A DNA stretch of 63,709 nucleotides from Solirubrobacteraceae bacterium (GCA_024711025.1 JANJTP010000017.1:1-63709); one strand, 5' to 3'. Positions 1 to 9,144 are shown, counted from the first letter of the stretch. Translations and numbers: made by a program. The notes: generated from the letters alone by a model not told the origin.

Positions 1-25
1 TGACCGGACCGATCCGCGTGCACTA

Positions 26-99
26 TCGGGGAGACAGGATTTGAACCTGCGACCTTCCGGCCCCCAGCCGGATGCGCTACCAGACTGCGCCACTCCCCG
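26..99 (-). tRNA. tRNA-Pro (anticodon GGG)
   Basis: The minus strand folds as a complete cloverleaf. A 7-bp acceptor stem (CGGGGAG with CTCCCCG) is followed by a D-arm with GG in the loop, an anticodon loop CTGGGGG giving anticodon GGG, and a T-arm with loop TTCAAAT. The discriminator is A73. CCA is not encoded. It is the first of four minus-strand tRNA genes within 3.1 kb. Confidence 0.96.
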
Positions 100-115
100 T
101 GGAGTTGCCTGCCGA

Positions 116-186
116 AGCGGGCGACGGGAATCGAACCCGCCCTAGAAGCTTGGAAGGCTTCTGTGCAACCACAACACTTCGCCCGC
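116..186 (-). tRNA. tRNA-Gly (anticodon UCC)
   Basis: Acceptor GCGGGCG pairs with CGCCCGC. The anticodon stem GAAGC/GCTTC encloses loop CTTCCAA (anticodon UCC). The T-loop is TTCGATT and the discriminator T73 is followed by no CCA. It lies 16 bp from the tRNA-Pro gene on the same strand, so the two may share a transcript. Confidence 0.95.
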
Positions 187-400
187 CAGCGCAGCGAAGG
201 GTATCGCGCGGAGTCCGGTCGGTGGCCGCTCGTCCATCGGGATCCCGAAAAGGCGGCCTCATCGCGCCTCGCCGGCGCCGTCGCCGTTCAGCCGCCGGAC
301 CGCCGCCGACCCTCGACCGCAATCTCCTGGGCCGGTGCGCGGCACCGGCCGCCGGCGTTGTCGATGAGCACATCGAGGCGCCCGTGATCGGCGATTGCCC

Positions 401-560
401 GCTCTCCGGGCGGGGCCGCCTGGTCCGGATCGGCTCTCCGGGCGCGACCGCCCGGTCCGGATCGGCTCTCCGGGCGCGGCGGCCCGGTCCGGATCCGCTC
501 TCCGGGCGCGACCGCCCGGTCCGGATCGGCTCTCCGGGCGCGGCGGCCCGAACCGGATCG
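401..560. repeat. Tandem array, 32-bp unit, five copies
   Basis: The word GCTCTCCGGG recurs at 401, 433, 465, 497 and 529, an exact 32-bp period. Each unit also carries a near-palindrome of the type GGTCCGGATC. Copies alternate between cgcgaccg and cgcggcgg at their 3' side, suggesting that a 64-bp dimer was duplicated. The array fills most of the 430-bp gap between tRNA-Gly and tRNA-Trp. There are no unique spacers, so it is not CRISPR, and no convincing gene is seen in the gap. Confidence 0.9.
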
Positions 561-616
561 CGCGTCCCCGAAGGGGACCGTGTAGCCGGAGTCGACCTAC
601 CTGCGCGGCGCGCCAG

Positions 617-688
617 CGGGGGAGCCGGGATTCGAACCCGGATTCACGGTTTTGGAGACCGCGCGCATAGCCATTAACTCACTCCCCC
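617..688 (-). tRNA. tRNA-Trp (anticodon CCA), weak D-stem
   Basis: Acceptor GGGGGAG pairs fully with CTCCCCC. The anticodon loop CTCCAAA gives CCA, the T-arm CCGGG/CCCGG is perfect, and the discriminator is G73 as is usual for bacterial tRNA-Trp. The D-arm (nt 10-25) keeps A14, G18, G19 and A21. Only two of the four D-stem positions pair, one as G-U, and position 1 is G where many bacterial tRNA-Trp have A. It is either a divergent functional tRNA-Trp or a decaying extra copy. Confidence 0.78.
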
Positions 689-774
689 GGGGAGCGGACC
701 GCCATGGTACCGAGCGGCTCGCGCGGCCCCGCTCTCGCTGGTCCAACGACCGGCGCGCCCGCCCCGCTGCGATC

Positions 775-817
775 GTGGCTGCAGAAGCTCAGGTATGCGC
801 CTGGTTTCTGCAGCCGC
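775..817. repeat. 43-nt hairpin element, copy 1
   Basis: Arms GGCTGCAGAA (777-786) and TTCTGCAGCC (806-815) are perfect inverted repeats around a 19-nt loop beginning GCTCAGGTATG. A second copy with the same arms, loop length and loop start lies at 3833-3875. This copy is downstream of the MFS gene, between it and tRNA-Trp. It could be a transcription terminator, a REP-like mobile palindrome or a structured RNA. Confidence 0.85.
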
Positions 818-842
818 GTTCGCGAGCCCCCGGGCCGTCGCG

Positions 843-2721
<1,879 letters not shown>

Positions 2722-2780
2722 TCACGGGGCTGGGACGAGCGACGCCCCATGCGAGCAGAGCCGCGGGAGTGCCACCGCGA

Positions 2781-3000
2781 CGCGGGCGTAGGGACTCGAA
2801 CGCGGGCGTAGGGACTCGAATGCGAGCGGAGGGAGTCGAACGCGGGTGTAGGGACTCGAACGCGGGCGTAGGGACTTGAATGCGGGCGTAGGGACTCGAA
2901 TGCGGGCGTAGGGACTCGAATGCGGGCGTAGGGACTCGAATGCGGGCGTAGGGACTCGAATGCGGGCGTAGGGACTCGAACGCGGGCGTAGGGACTCGAA
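2781..3000 (-). repeat. Tandem array of 11 copies of the tRNA-Leu 3' end (20-bp unit)
   Basis: Directly beyond the discriminator base of the tRNA-Leu gene, the minus strand repeats TTCGAGTCCCTACGCCCGCA and close variants eleven times with an exact 20-bp period. The unit equals nt 54-73 of the tRNA (T-loop, 3' T-stem, 3' acceptor strand, discriminator). Ten of eleven copies have A at the position of tRNA C65; the copy at 2821-2840 keeps C. Five copies have G in place of discriminator A. No spacers, integrase or transposase are nearby. Confidence 0.97.
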
Positions 3001-3082
3001 TGCGGGCGGAGGGACTCGAACCCCCACGGCCAAGGCCACCGGCTCCTAAGGCCGGCGCGTCTACCGGTTCCGCCACGCCCGC
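3001..3082 (-). tRNA. tRNA-Leu (anticodon UAG)
   Basis: A class II tRNA of 82 nt with a long variable arm. Acceptor GCGGGCG pairs with CGCCCGC, and the anticodon stem CCGGC/GCCGG encloses loop CTTAGGA (UAG). The T-loop is TTCGAGT and the discriminator is A73, with no encoded CCA. Its last 20 nt are the template of the adjacent 11-copy array. Confidence 0.96.
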
Positions 3083-3119
3083 TCGAGCGCCCAGCCTAGG
3101 GCCCCGCGCGGTGCGGGGT

Positions 3120-3226
3120 CGGCGATCGCCCGGACCGGATCGTCAGGGACTGCCTGTGAGGTGTCGGCCTCGGGGGATGCACCGGGCACCGGCGATCGTC
3201 CGGACCGGATCGTCAGGGACTGCCTG
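3120..3226. repeat. 37-bp direct repeat, two copies
   Basis: The segments 3120-3156 and 3190-3226 match except at one position (both contain GGACCGGATCGTCAGGGACT) and lie 70 bp apart. They occupy the upstream region of the membrane protein starting at 3259. The shared GGACCGGATCG core resembles the GGTCCGGATCGG core of the array at 401-560. A double operator or a simple local duplication are both possible. Confidence 0.85.
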
Positions 3227-3258
3227 CCGGGGCCCCGGCGCGGTAGTCTCGCGCCCCG

Positions 3259-3750
3259 ATGCGCGCCGTCCGCGAGGGCCAGCCGATCGTCGAGCACCCC
3301 AATCGCGACAAGCCGTCGAGCAAGGTGGTGCGGGTCGCCGTGATCACGCTGCTGGTCGCCTCGGCCGCGCTGATCGCGGTGATCCTCGTCGGCGGCTGGA
3401 GCGTGCGCCAGGGAATGACGCTCCCATCGCTCGCCTGGATCGCCGCGTACCTGGTGTTCGCCGTCTACGTGGCGCGCTGGAACCGGGGCGTGCTGCCGGT
3501 CACGGCGGCCCTCGCCGTGATCATGATGGTCTTCGGAGTCATCGCCGTACCCGCCTGGATCGACCGCGACGCGCCTGGCTTCGCCGAGCCCGCGCTGAGC
3601 TCCGGCCTGCTCGGCGCCTTGACGGCGATCCTCGTCGCCGTCCAGGCGCTGCTGGCGGTCGTCGCGATGCACGGCTTCCACCAAGCGTGGAACGTCGAGG
3701 TCGAGGTCTGGCCCGACGAGGGGCCGCTCGCCCCGCCGCACGACGCCTAG
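3259..3750 (+). CDS. Conserved small membrane protein, unknown function
   Basis: A 163-residue protein with a short hydrophilic N-terminus (about 1-22) and four predicted membrane helices (roughly 24-46, 55-73, 77-98 and 113-135). An amphipathic tail ends WNVEVEVWPDEGPLAPPHDA. No enzymatic motif is recognisable. It stands alone between tRNA-Leu and a hairpin element, transcribed away from both. The ATG was chosen because no in-frame start lies closer to the first helix; no clear Shine-Dalgarno is seen, so translation may be leaderless. Codon bias and membrane topology support a real gene. Confidence 0.75.
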   Translation: MRAVREGQPIVEHPNRDKPSSKVVRVAVITLLVASAALIAVILVGGWSVRQGMTLPSLAWIAAYLVFAVYVARWNRGVLPVTAALAVIMMVFGVIAVPAWIDRDAPGFAEPALSSGLLGALTAILVAVQALLAVVAMHGFHQAWNVEVEVWPDEGPLAPPHDA

Positions 3751-3832
3751 CGCTGCTCCGTTTCCTGGTTGGTGGGGCCCGAGAGTCCCGTCTCCTGGCA
3801 CACCCCGAGCCGAGCGACGCGCCTCGAGGATT

Positions 3833-3875
3833 GTGGCTGCAGAAGCTCAGGTATGGGGCGTGTTTCTGCAGCCAC
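3833..3875. repeat. 43-nt hairpin element, copy 2
   Basis: Perfect 12-bp arms GTGGCTGCAGAA (3833-3844) and TTCTGCAGCCAC (3864-3875) enclose a 19-nt loop starting GCTCAGGTATG. It matches the copy at 775-817 in arm, loop length and loop start. It lies between convergent genes (3259-3750 and 3981-4889), a position typical of bidirectional terminators or REP-like palindromes. Confidence 0.88.
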
Positions 3876-3980
3876 GTTCCCGTCGCAGCGGCGACTACAC
3901 GGAGGCGGCGCGGTTCTGTCGCAGAGCGTGCGCGATCCGCGGGCGCAGCGGGCATCGCACCGGCTGACTCCTCGCCGCTC

Positions 3981-4889
3981 CTACGCCGGCGCCCGAGCTG
4001 TGCCGGCGGCCGCTTCGACAAGCCGTGCCATGACGGCCGCCATCCGCGGATCGACGTCGGGGTCGTAGTCGGCGAAGCTGGTCGCGAGGACGTCGAAGCG
4101 CCGGCCCACCGCCTCGATCGCCTCGACGACCTGGCTCACCGACAGGCCCCCCTCCGCGGTGTAGCGGCTCGCGTTCGCCTCACGGGGGTCCAGCACGTCG
4201 ACGTCGACGTGCAGGTACACGGCGTCGGTCCGCTCGGCCAGCCCGTCGAGCGCCGCGTCGAGCGCGCCGCCGAAGCCCTCCCGGGCGACGGCGGGCGGGT
4301 CGACGAGCGTCCCCAGCGGCTCGGCGTCGTAGAGGTACGGGCGCCGGTCGGCGGGTACGTAGCGCTCGTGCAGTCCGACCGTGACGATCCTCTCCTCCGG
4401 CACGACGCGGAAGCCCGGTATCTGCTCGCGCCAGGCCTTCCAGCAGCGGCCCGCGATCGTCGCCACCGGCATGCCGTCGAACAGCCCGGTGAGCGACGTC
4501 TCCGGCGTCTCGCTGTCGGGGTGGGCGTCGATCCACACGAGCCCGAAGCCCTCGCGCCGAACGCCGCTCGCGACGCCGATCGACGAGCTGCAGTTGCCGG
4601 CCAGCACGATCGGAGCGCGACCGGCGGCGCGCGCCTGCGCGACGAGCTCCGCGAGCTGGCGGTTCTGCACGAGGTGCTTGGTCATCACGTCGCCGATCGC
4701 GAGGCCCTCGTCGGGCTCGGCATCGTCCCGATCGACCCAGCGAACCTCGACGTCGCGGCCGAGCGCACGCAGCCGCGCGGCGAGGCGCTCGTCCTCCAGC
4801 AGGACGGTCGGCCCCCGCCCCATCGAGACGTTGCGCTCGCCGAGCGAGTACGGAACGCCGATCAGCGTGATGGCTGCGTCATCTCCCAT
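3981..4889 (-). CDS. Arginase/agmatinase-family ureohydrolase, atypical metal motif
   Basis: Ureohydrolases use a binuclear Mn centre to release urea from guanidino compounds such as arginine, agmatine or guanidinobutyrate. The 302 residues are typical in length. Two of the three metal motifs are intact: DAHPD (121-125) and HVDVDVLDP (227-235). The first motif, normally GGDHS, reads AGNCS (97-101), so the usual first His ligand is Cys and the Asp is Asn. The gene follows the binding-protein gene by 39 bp on the same strand and is probably cotranscribed, which suggests a substrate delivered by that transporter. Substrate cannot be read from sequence. Confidence 0.85.
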   Translation of the reverse strand: MGDDAAITLIGVPYSLGERNVSMGRGPTVLLEDERLAARLRALGRDVEVRWVDRDDAEPDEGLAIGDVMTKHLVQNRQLAELVAQARAAGRAPIVLAGNCSSSIGVASGVRREGFGLVWIDAHPDSETPETSLTGLFDGMPVATIAGRCWKAWREQIPGFRVVPEERIVTVGLHERYVPADRRPYLYDAEPLGTLVDPPAVAREGFGGALDAALDGLAERTDAVYLHVDVDVLDPREANASRYTAEGGLSVSQVVEAIEAVGRRFDVLATSFADYDPDVDPRMAAVMARLVEAAAGTARAPA

Positions 4890-4928
4890 GCGGATCCTTC
4901 GGCTCGTAGGTCGGCTTCTCGTCGGGGG

Positions 4929-6245
4929 CTAGCTCGCGCCCGCCGACACGGTCGCGAAGGCGGCCTCGTACCACTTGAGCTGCTCGCGCGTCGGCGTCGG
5001 GGTCGGCAGCCCGTTCGTCGCGATCTCCTCGGTGACGAAGATGCTGTCGAGCAGCTCCGGCGGACCGACCTTGCGCTCCTTGAGGACGTCGAGCGTCAGC
5101 TCCTTGAGCGGCTGCTGGTAGCCGACCGTCTTGAAGTTCTCGAGCGCGGTCTCCGTCTCCAGCAGGTGGTTCATGAACAGGTGTCCCAGAACCGGGTTCT
5201 CCGAGGACTTCGGGATGCACCAGAAGTCGTTGTTCACGAGCCCCTTGCCGTCCGGCGGGAACCAGTAGCGGATCACGTCGGCCGGCTTGCCCTTCGGCAG
5301 GTAGGCAGGTGCGACGAACGCGTCCCCGGGCCATGCGTGCGCGAGGATCTCGGTTCCCTCGGCGATCGGTTGGAACGCCGTGTACTGGAACTTCGCGCCG
5401 TTTGCCGTCAGCTTCTTGAGCGCGACGACCGCCTCATCGACCTGGGCCTTCGTGATCGTCGTGAAGTCGGTGACCCCGAGATGGAGGAAGGCGAGCGCGA
5501 GGCCCTCGAAGTACGTGGCGTTCTGCAGACCGATCTTGCCCTTGGCCGCCGGCGTCTCCCAGAAGACCGCCCAGGGGTTGGCCATGCTCGCCGGATCGAC
5601 GTCGGGCAGCAGGTCGGCTCGCCACATGATCCCGCTCGTCCAGATGTAGTTCGGCACCGTGTACTGCGAGCCCTGGTCGTAATACGGGTTGGCCATCGCG
5701 GGGATCGCGTGCTCGAGGTTGGGGATGTAGTCGTGGTTGATCGGCTGGATCAGCTTGGCCGCGACGAGCTGGGGGAGGTTCTCGGTAACGGGAACCCAGA
5801 CGTCCGGCTTCACCGCGCCCGAGACGACCTTGCTCATCGACTCCTGGAAGGACGAGTACGTCGTGAGCTTCGTCTTCACGCCGTACTTCGCCTCGAACGA
5901 CTTCAGGACGCCGGGGCTGATGTAGTCGCCCCAGTCGAGGACGACGAGCGGCCCGCTCTCCGGATCGAGGCTCGACGCGATCGCGTGGTTGTCCGGGTAC
6001 AGCGGCAGCTTGACCGGATGCCGCTTGCTGGCGATCGGGATGCCGCCGATGCCCTTCGCCTGGCCGGCGGCCGGCGCCGAGGCGGACGTCGTCGTCTCGG
6101 ACGAGCCGCCGCCGCACGCGGCGAGGATCGACCCCGCCCCCGACACGGCGGCCAGCGTCCCGCCCGCCCGCACGATCAGGCTGCGTCGTGTCAGCCCCTT
6201 CGACGACGTGATTCCGCGCACGTCGTCTCGATCCGTCTTGCTCAT
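4929..6245 (-). CDS. Spermidine/putrescine-type ABC substrate-binding lipoprotein (lone copy)
   Basis: A 438-residue extracytoplasmic binding protein of the PotD/PotF type. A twin-arginine motif TRRSLIV (about 19-25) precedes a hydrophobic stretch and a lipobox LAAC (41-44), so it is likely Tat-exported and lipid-anchored at Cys44. It is closely similar along its length to the binding protein at 9169-10494; both share GKGIGGIPIASK and YYDQGSQYT. It has no permease or ATPase of its own, so it may feed the PotABC-like channel 3 kb away. It heads a unit with the arginase-family gene. The AT-rich region upstream (6318-6345) contains the palindrome CACTATAGTG. Confidence 0.9.
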   Translation of the reverse strand: MSKTDRDDVRGITSSKGLTRRSLIVRAGGTLAAVSGAGSILAACGGGSSETTTSASAPAAGQAKGIGGIPIASKRHPVKLPLYPDNHAIASSLDPESGPLVVLDWGDYISPGVLKSFEAKYGVKTKLTTYSSFQESMSKVVSGAVKPDVWVPVTENLPQLVAAKLIQPINHDYIPNLEHAIPAMANPYYDQGSQYTVPNYIWTSGIMWRADLLPDVDPASMANPWAVFWETPAAKGKIGLQNATYFEGLALAFLHLGVTDFTTITKAQVDEAVVALKKLTANGAKFQYTAFQPIAEGTEILAHAWPGDAFVAPAYLPKGKPADVIRYWFPPDGKGLVNNDFWCIPKSSENPVLGHLFMNHLLETETALENFKTVGYQQPLKELTLDVLKERKVGPPELLDSIFVTEEIATNGLPTPTPTREQLKWYEAAFATVSAGAS

Positions 6246-6431
6246 CCTCGACTCCCCTCGCTTCTGATTGCGTGCACCGCGCGCGCACCGTGACGTCGAT
6301 GCACCTCAAATAACCTGACAAAAACCTACACTATAGTGAAGACGTTGTGGGTGAATTGCGCCCGCCCGCCGACCGTCACGGCGAGCGATGACCCCCGCGA
6401 GGGGATCGCCGAACCGGCGCCGGTACCGCGA

Positions 6432-7358
6432 CTAGGCGCGGACGGGGCCGAAGGTCTCGACGGCCAGGTCGAGACGCCGCTGTGTGAAGAGGATGTCGCT
6501 CTCGGCGAGATCGACGTCGCGATCGACGCCGATCGGCAGCTCGACGACAAGCGTGTCGGGGGGCGGCGTCATCCCCGGCGCAGCCCGAACCGCCTCGGCG
6601 ATCACCTCACCCTGCGGCGAGATCACCTGGCTGCGTCCGAACAGCGACATCGAGCGGTGGCTGCCGGCCTGGTTCACCAGCACCCAGCACTGCCCGTTCG
6701 TGAGCGCATGCGCGGGGTAGAGGAGATCCCACCACCGCTCCGCGGGATGGTCGTACGCCGAGGGCTGGACGACCAGTCGCGCGCCGCGCTCGCGCATCGT
6801 CCTCGCCACCTCGGGGAAGTCCCCGTCGAAGCAGATCGAGAGGCCGATCGTGCCGAACGGCGTGCCCTCGAAGACGGTGATCGCGTCCCCCGGGGTGATC
6901 GACGACTGCTCGAGCGGGCCGTACATGTGGGCCTTGCGGTGCCGACCGACGATCGCGCCGCCCGAGTCGATCAGCGCCGCCGTGTTGAAGCAGAGGTCGC
7001 CGTCTCGCTCGGGAACGGTCCCGGCGACGAGGTGGATGCCTCGCTCGCGCGCCAGCCGGCAGAGCCGCCCCAGGAGCGGGCCGTCGAGCGGCTCCGCGCA
7101 GCGTGCCACGTCCTCGGCGAACGTCTCGGGGTCGTAACCGCACGACCAGTACTCGGGCAGCACGATCAGGTCGCAGTCGGCGCTCAGCTCGTCGATCAGG
7201 CCTAGCGCGGTCTCCAGGTTCTGCGCCTTGTCGCCGGCGGCGGCCAGCCACTGGGCGACGCCGACTACCGCCCGGTCCGAAGCGCCATCCGCCGCACGGC
7301 GAGGCGCGCCCGGACGCCGAGCCGGACGACGGCCCGACACCGCCTCGGCGGACGTCAT
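6432..7358 (-). CDS. Carbon-nitrogen hydrolase (nitrilase superfamily), possible N-carbamoylputrescine amidase
   Basis: A cytosolic amidase of the nitrilase superfamily. The catalytic triad is visible as Glu69 (LPEYWSCGYDP), Lys142 (RKAHMYG) and Cys176 (LSICFDGDFPE), numbered from the ATG at 7358. The first ~28 residues are Arg/Ala-rich and precede the conserved fold, so the true start may be further in. A promoter with TTGACA and TAAACA lies upstream. Setting among polyamine transport and deacetylation genes suggests an amide or carbamoyl derivative of a polyamine as substrate, as for N-carbamoylputrescine amidase; this is inference. Family confidence is high, substrate confidence low. Confidence 0.88.
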   Translation of the reverse strand: MTSAEAVSGRRPARRPGAPRRAADGASDRAVVGVAQWLAAAGDKAQNLETALGLIDELSADCDLIVLPEYWSCGYDPETFAEDVARCAEPLDGPLLGRLCRLARERGIHLVAGTVPERDGDLCFNTAALIDSGGAIVGRHRKAHMYGPLEQSSITPGDAITVFEGTPFGTIGLSICFDGDFPEVARTMRERGARLVVQPSAYDHPAERWWDLLYPAHALTNGQCWVLVNQAGSHRSMSLFGRSQVISPQGEVIAEAVRAAPGMTPPPDTLVVELPIGVDRDVDLAESDILFTQRRLDLAVETFGPVRA

Positions 7359-7407
7359 CGATCCCCCTGGTCCCACGCGCCATCTCCCAAGGTGCCGGAT
7401 CCCGCGA

Positions 7408-7439
7408 GCGACCGTTCGGTCGCCCGCCCCGTGCGGGGC
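7408..7439 (-). terminator. Two adjacent small hairpins downstream of the deacetylase gene
   Basis: GCGACCG-TT-CGGTCGC (7408-7423) is followed by GCCCC-GTGC-GGGGC (7426-7439). They lie between the end of the deacetylase-like gene and the start of the amidase gene, right at the predicted transcription start of the latter. They may terminate upstream transcripts or structure the amidase leader. No U-tract is visible. Confidence 0.45.
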
Positions 7440-7469
7440 TGTTTAGCAGTACGAGACATTGGTTGTCAA
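7440..7469 (-). promoter_or_regulatory. Promoter TTGACA-N18-TAAACA for the amidase gene
   Basis: On the minus strand TTGACA (7469-7464) and TAAACA (7445-7440) are separated by 18 bp, with TGC just before the -10. The same -10 hexamer recurs before other units of the amine locus (8792-8797, 8933-8938, 13581-13586). Confidence 0.6.
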
Positions 7470-7579
7470 CCCGCCCTCATGCGATCAGGTGGCGCCACGT
7501 CGGCGGCGGCGTGCTCCGCGGCGCCGAGCAGCGAGCCGCTCTTCCTCGCCGGCCGGCATGCGCATCGCGAGGCTCCTGC

Positions 7580-8728
7580 TCAGCGCGATGTCGGCGTGGG
7601 CGGGTGGATCGCGGCGACGAGCCGCTCGGCGGCTGCGACGACCGCCTCCTGGTGAGCCTGGAGCTCCTGGTAGCCCGCTTCGCGGTATGCCTCCAGGAAC
7701 GGGTCCTCGATGCGCTCGCTCGCGCCGATCAGGGTCTCGACGACCGCCGCCCCGCAGAACGGCACGTACGCTGACGAGTAGCCGCCTTCGTGGCAGAGCA
7801 CCAGGCGCCCCGCGCAGTGCTCCTGCGCCGCGTCCATCGTCAACCGCGTGAGGGTGGCGAAGCCCTCGCTCGTGAGCATCATGCTGCCGAGCGGGTCGAG
7901 CATCGAGGCGTCGAACCCGCAGGCGACGAGGACCAGCTCCGGGCGGTACGCGCGCAGGGCCGGCAGGACGACGCGCTCGAACGCGGCCAGGTACGCCCCG
8001 ATCGCCGAGCCCGGGGGAAGCGGGATGTTGATGTTGAAGCCCCGGCCCGCGCCCTCCCCGACGTCCTCGATCGCGCCGGAGTCGACGGGGAACACGTTGT
8101 CCTGGTGCAGGGAGATCGTCAGGACGCCGGGGTCGTCGTAGAAGGCGTGCTCGGTTCCGTTGCCGTGGTGGACGTCCCAGTCGATGATCGCGACACGCTC
8201 GAGCCCATGGGCCGCGCGGGCGTGCAGCGCGGCGAGGGCGGCGTTGCCGAAGAGGCAGAAGCCGCGGCCGAGGTCGCGCTCCGCGTGGTGGCCCGGAGGA
8301 CGGACGAGGGCGTACGCCTGCCCGACCGTCCCTCCCATCACCGCATCGACCGCGGTCAGCACGCCGCCCGCCGAGAGCGCGGCGATCTCGTAGCCGCCGG
8401 GGCCGAACGGAGCGAAATCCCCGCCGTCACCCCCGCCTGCGGCGCTCATCGCCTTGATCGCGTCGACGTAGTCGCGCGTGTGCAGGCGCAGGAGCTCCTC
8501 CTCCGTGGCGGGACGCGGCCTGAGCGCCACCAGCTCGTCCAGCAGCCCCGTCACCTCGAGGAGGTTGCGTAGCCGGCGCTTCGTCGCCGGGCTCTCGCCG
8601 TGCATCTCGGGCTCGACGAGCCCGCCGGCGGGCATGAAGCTCGAGCCCGTGCCGGTGTCGTGCCAGGCGTAGAGCTCGTGCCACACGAAGCCCGTCGCGG
8701 TGGTGCCGCCGAGCTCGCTCTTGGCCAT
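7580..8728 (-). CDS. Histone deacetylase-family protein, likely acetylpolyamine amidohydrolase
   Basis: A Zn-dependent deacetylase of the HDAC/AcuC/APAH superfamily. Conserved elements are RPPGHH, IIDWDVHHGNG (Zn ligands Asp and His), the SLHQDNVFPVD segment and CGFDAS (third Zn ligand Asp), with a late EGGYSS carrying the usual Tyr. Bacterial members near polyamine genes remove acetyl groups from acetylated polyamines, which fits here; acetoin-type or other amides remain possible. The start is ambiguous. A 21-bp tandem duplication (8724-8765) repeats the ribosome site and ATG, giving in-frame starts at 8767 (GTG), 8749 and 8728. The innermost is taken because it lies closest to the conserved fold. 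Confidence 0.9.
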   Translation of the reverse strand: MAKSELGGTTATGFVWHELYAWHDTGTGSSFMPAGGLVEPEMHGESPATKRRLRNLLEVTGLLDELVALRPRPATEEELLRLHTRDYVDAIKAMSAAGGGDGGDFAPFGPGGYEIAALSAGGVLTAVDAVMGGTVGQAYALVRPPGHHAERDLGRGFCLFGNAALAALHARAAHGLERVAIIDWDVHHGNGTEHAFYDDPGVLTISLHQDNVFPVDSGAIEDVGEGAGRGFNINIPLPPGSAIGAYLAAFERVVLPALRAYRPELVLVACGFDASMLDPLGSMMLTSEGFATLTRLTMDAAQEHCAGRLVLCHEGGYSSAYVPFCGAAVVETLIGASERIEDPFLEAYREAGYQELQAHQEAVVAAAERLVAAIHPPTPTSR

Positions 8729-8765
8729 CGTCCTGCTCTCTCCCGCCATTGTCCTGCCCTCTCCC
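8724..8765. repeat. 21-bp tandem duplication spanning ribosome site and start codon
   Basis: Units 8724-8744 and 8745-8765 differ at two positions. On the minus strand each reads GGGAGAG..CAGGAC.ATGGC, so each contains an AGG ribosome site and an in-frame ATG for the deacetylase-like gene. Confidence 0.85.
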
Positions 8766-8791
8766 ACAAGTCGGTGCTACGGGCCCGATGC

Positions 8792-8797
8792 TGTTTA
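8792..8797 (-). promoter_or_regulatory. Candidate -10 element (TAAACA) of the deacetylase gene
   Basis: TAAACA on the minus strand lies about 25 bp before the GTG at 8767. It matches the -10 of the neighbouring units, but no good -35 hexamer stands at the expected distance. Confidence 0.35.
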
Positions 8798-8909
8798 GCG
8801 ACGCCGGACGTCTAGCATCGGCGCATGCGGGAGTCAACCGTACGAGAGTCCCGAGGAGCTGCGTAGGACTAGGTGTCGGTTGCGGCCGCCACCCGGCAAC
8901 CAGGCACGA

Positions 8910-8938
8910 TTGACACCCCGGTTTGGCACTGCTAAACA
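8910..8938 (+). promoter_or_regulatory. Promoter TTGACA-N17-TAAACA for the PotDBCA-like operon
   Basis: TTGACA (8910-8915) and TAAACA (8933-8938) are 17 bp apart. Predicted transcription would start near 8945, giving a leader of about 220 nt before the binding-protein gene at 9169. The leader holds a short reading frame with its own ribosome site (9025-9144). Confidence 0.65.
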
Positions 8939-9024
8939 TCGCACCGCTCGGTGAGAGCTTGAAGTGACCGACGGCGGAGGGCGTTTCGTCGTCGTGGCGC
9001 GCCGAGCAGGAGAGGAGATCGCAC

Positions 9025-9144
9025 ATGCAGAGTCACGAACCTTCTCCGCCATGCCATGCCCCGATCCGCCCCGCGCGGCAGCGGGCCGGGCACATCTCGC
9101 CCGCCGGTCCAGCAGCTCACGTCCCGTGCGTCGCGCGGGTGTGA
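9025..9144 (+). CDS. Possible 39-residue leader peptide
   Basis: An ATG at 9025 is preceded at 7 nt by the purine-rich stretch AGGAGAGGAG. The frame runs 39 codons and stops 25 bp before the GTG of the binding-protein gene. The product begins MQSHEPSPPCHAPIRPARQR, rich in Pro, Arg, Ala and His, with no homology I can recognise. Its place in a long leader of an amine-uptake operon is reminiscent of translational attenuators such as speFL in enterobacteria, but that is analogy only. It may not be translated. Confidence 0.3.
   Translation: MQSHEPSPPCHAPIRPARQRAGHISPAGPAAHVPCVARV

Noticed and set aside
401-560. CRISPR or attachment-site array
   Set aside because: Exact 32-bp period without unique spacers and no integrase nearby; a simple tandem array.
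2781-3000. CRISPR array
   Set aside because: Repeats are 20 bp head to tail with no spacers, and they equal the end of the adjacent tRNA. No cas genes in the window.
3000-6293. A 1097-codon open frame on the plus strand
   Set aside because: It runs antisense through the arginase-family and binding-protein genes, which have clear motifs, signal peptide and ribosome sites.
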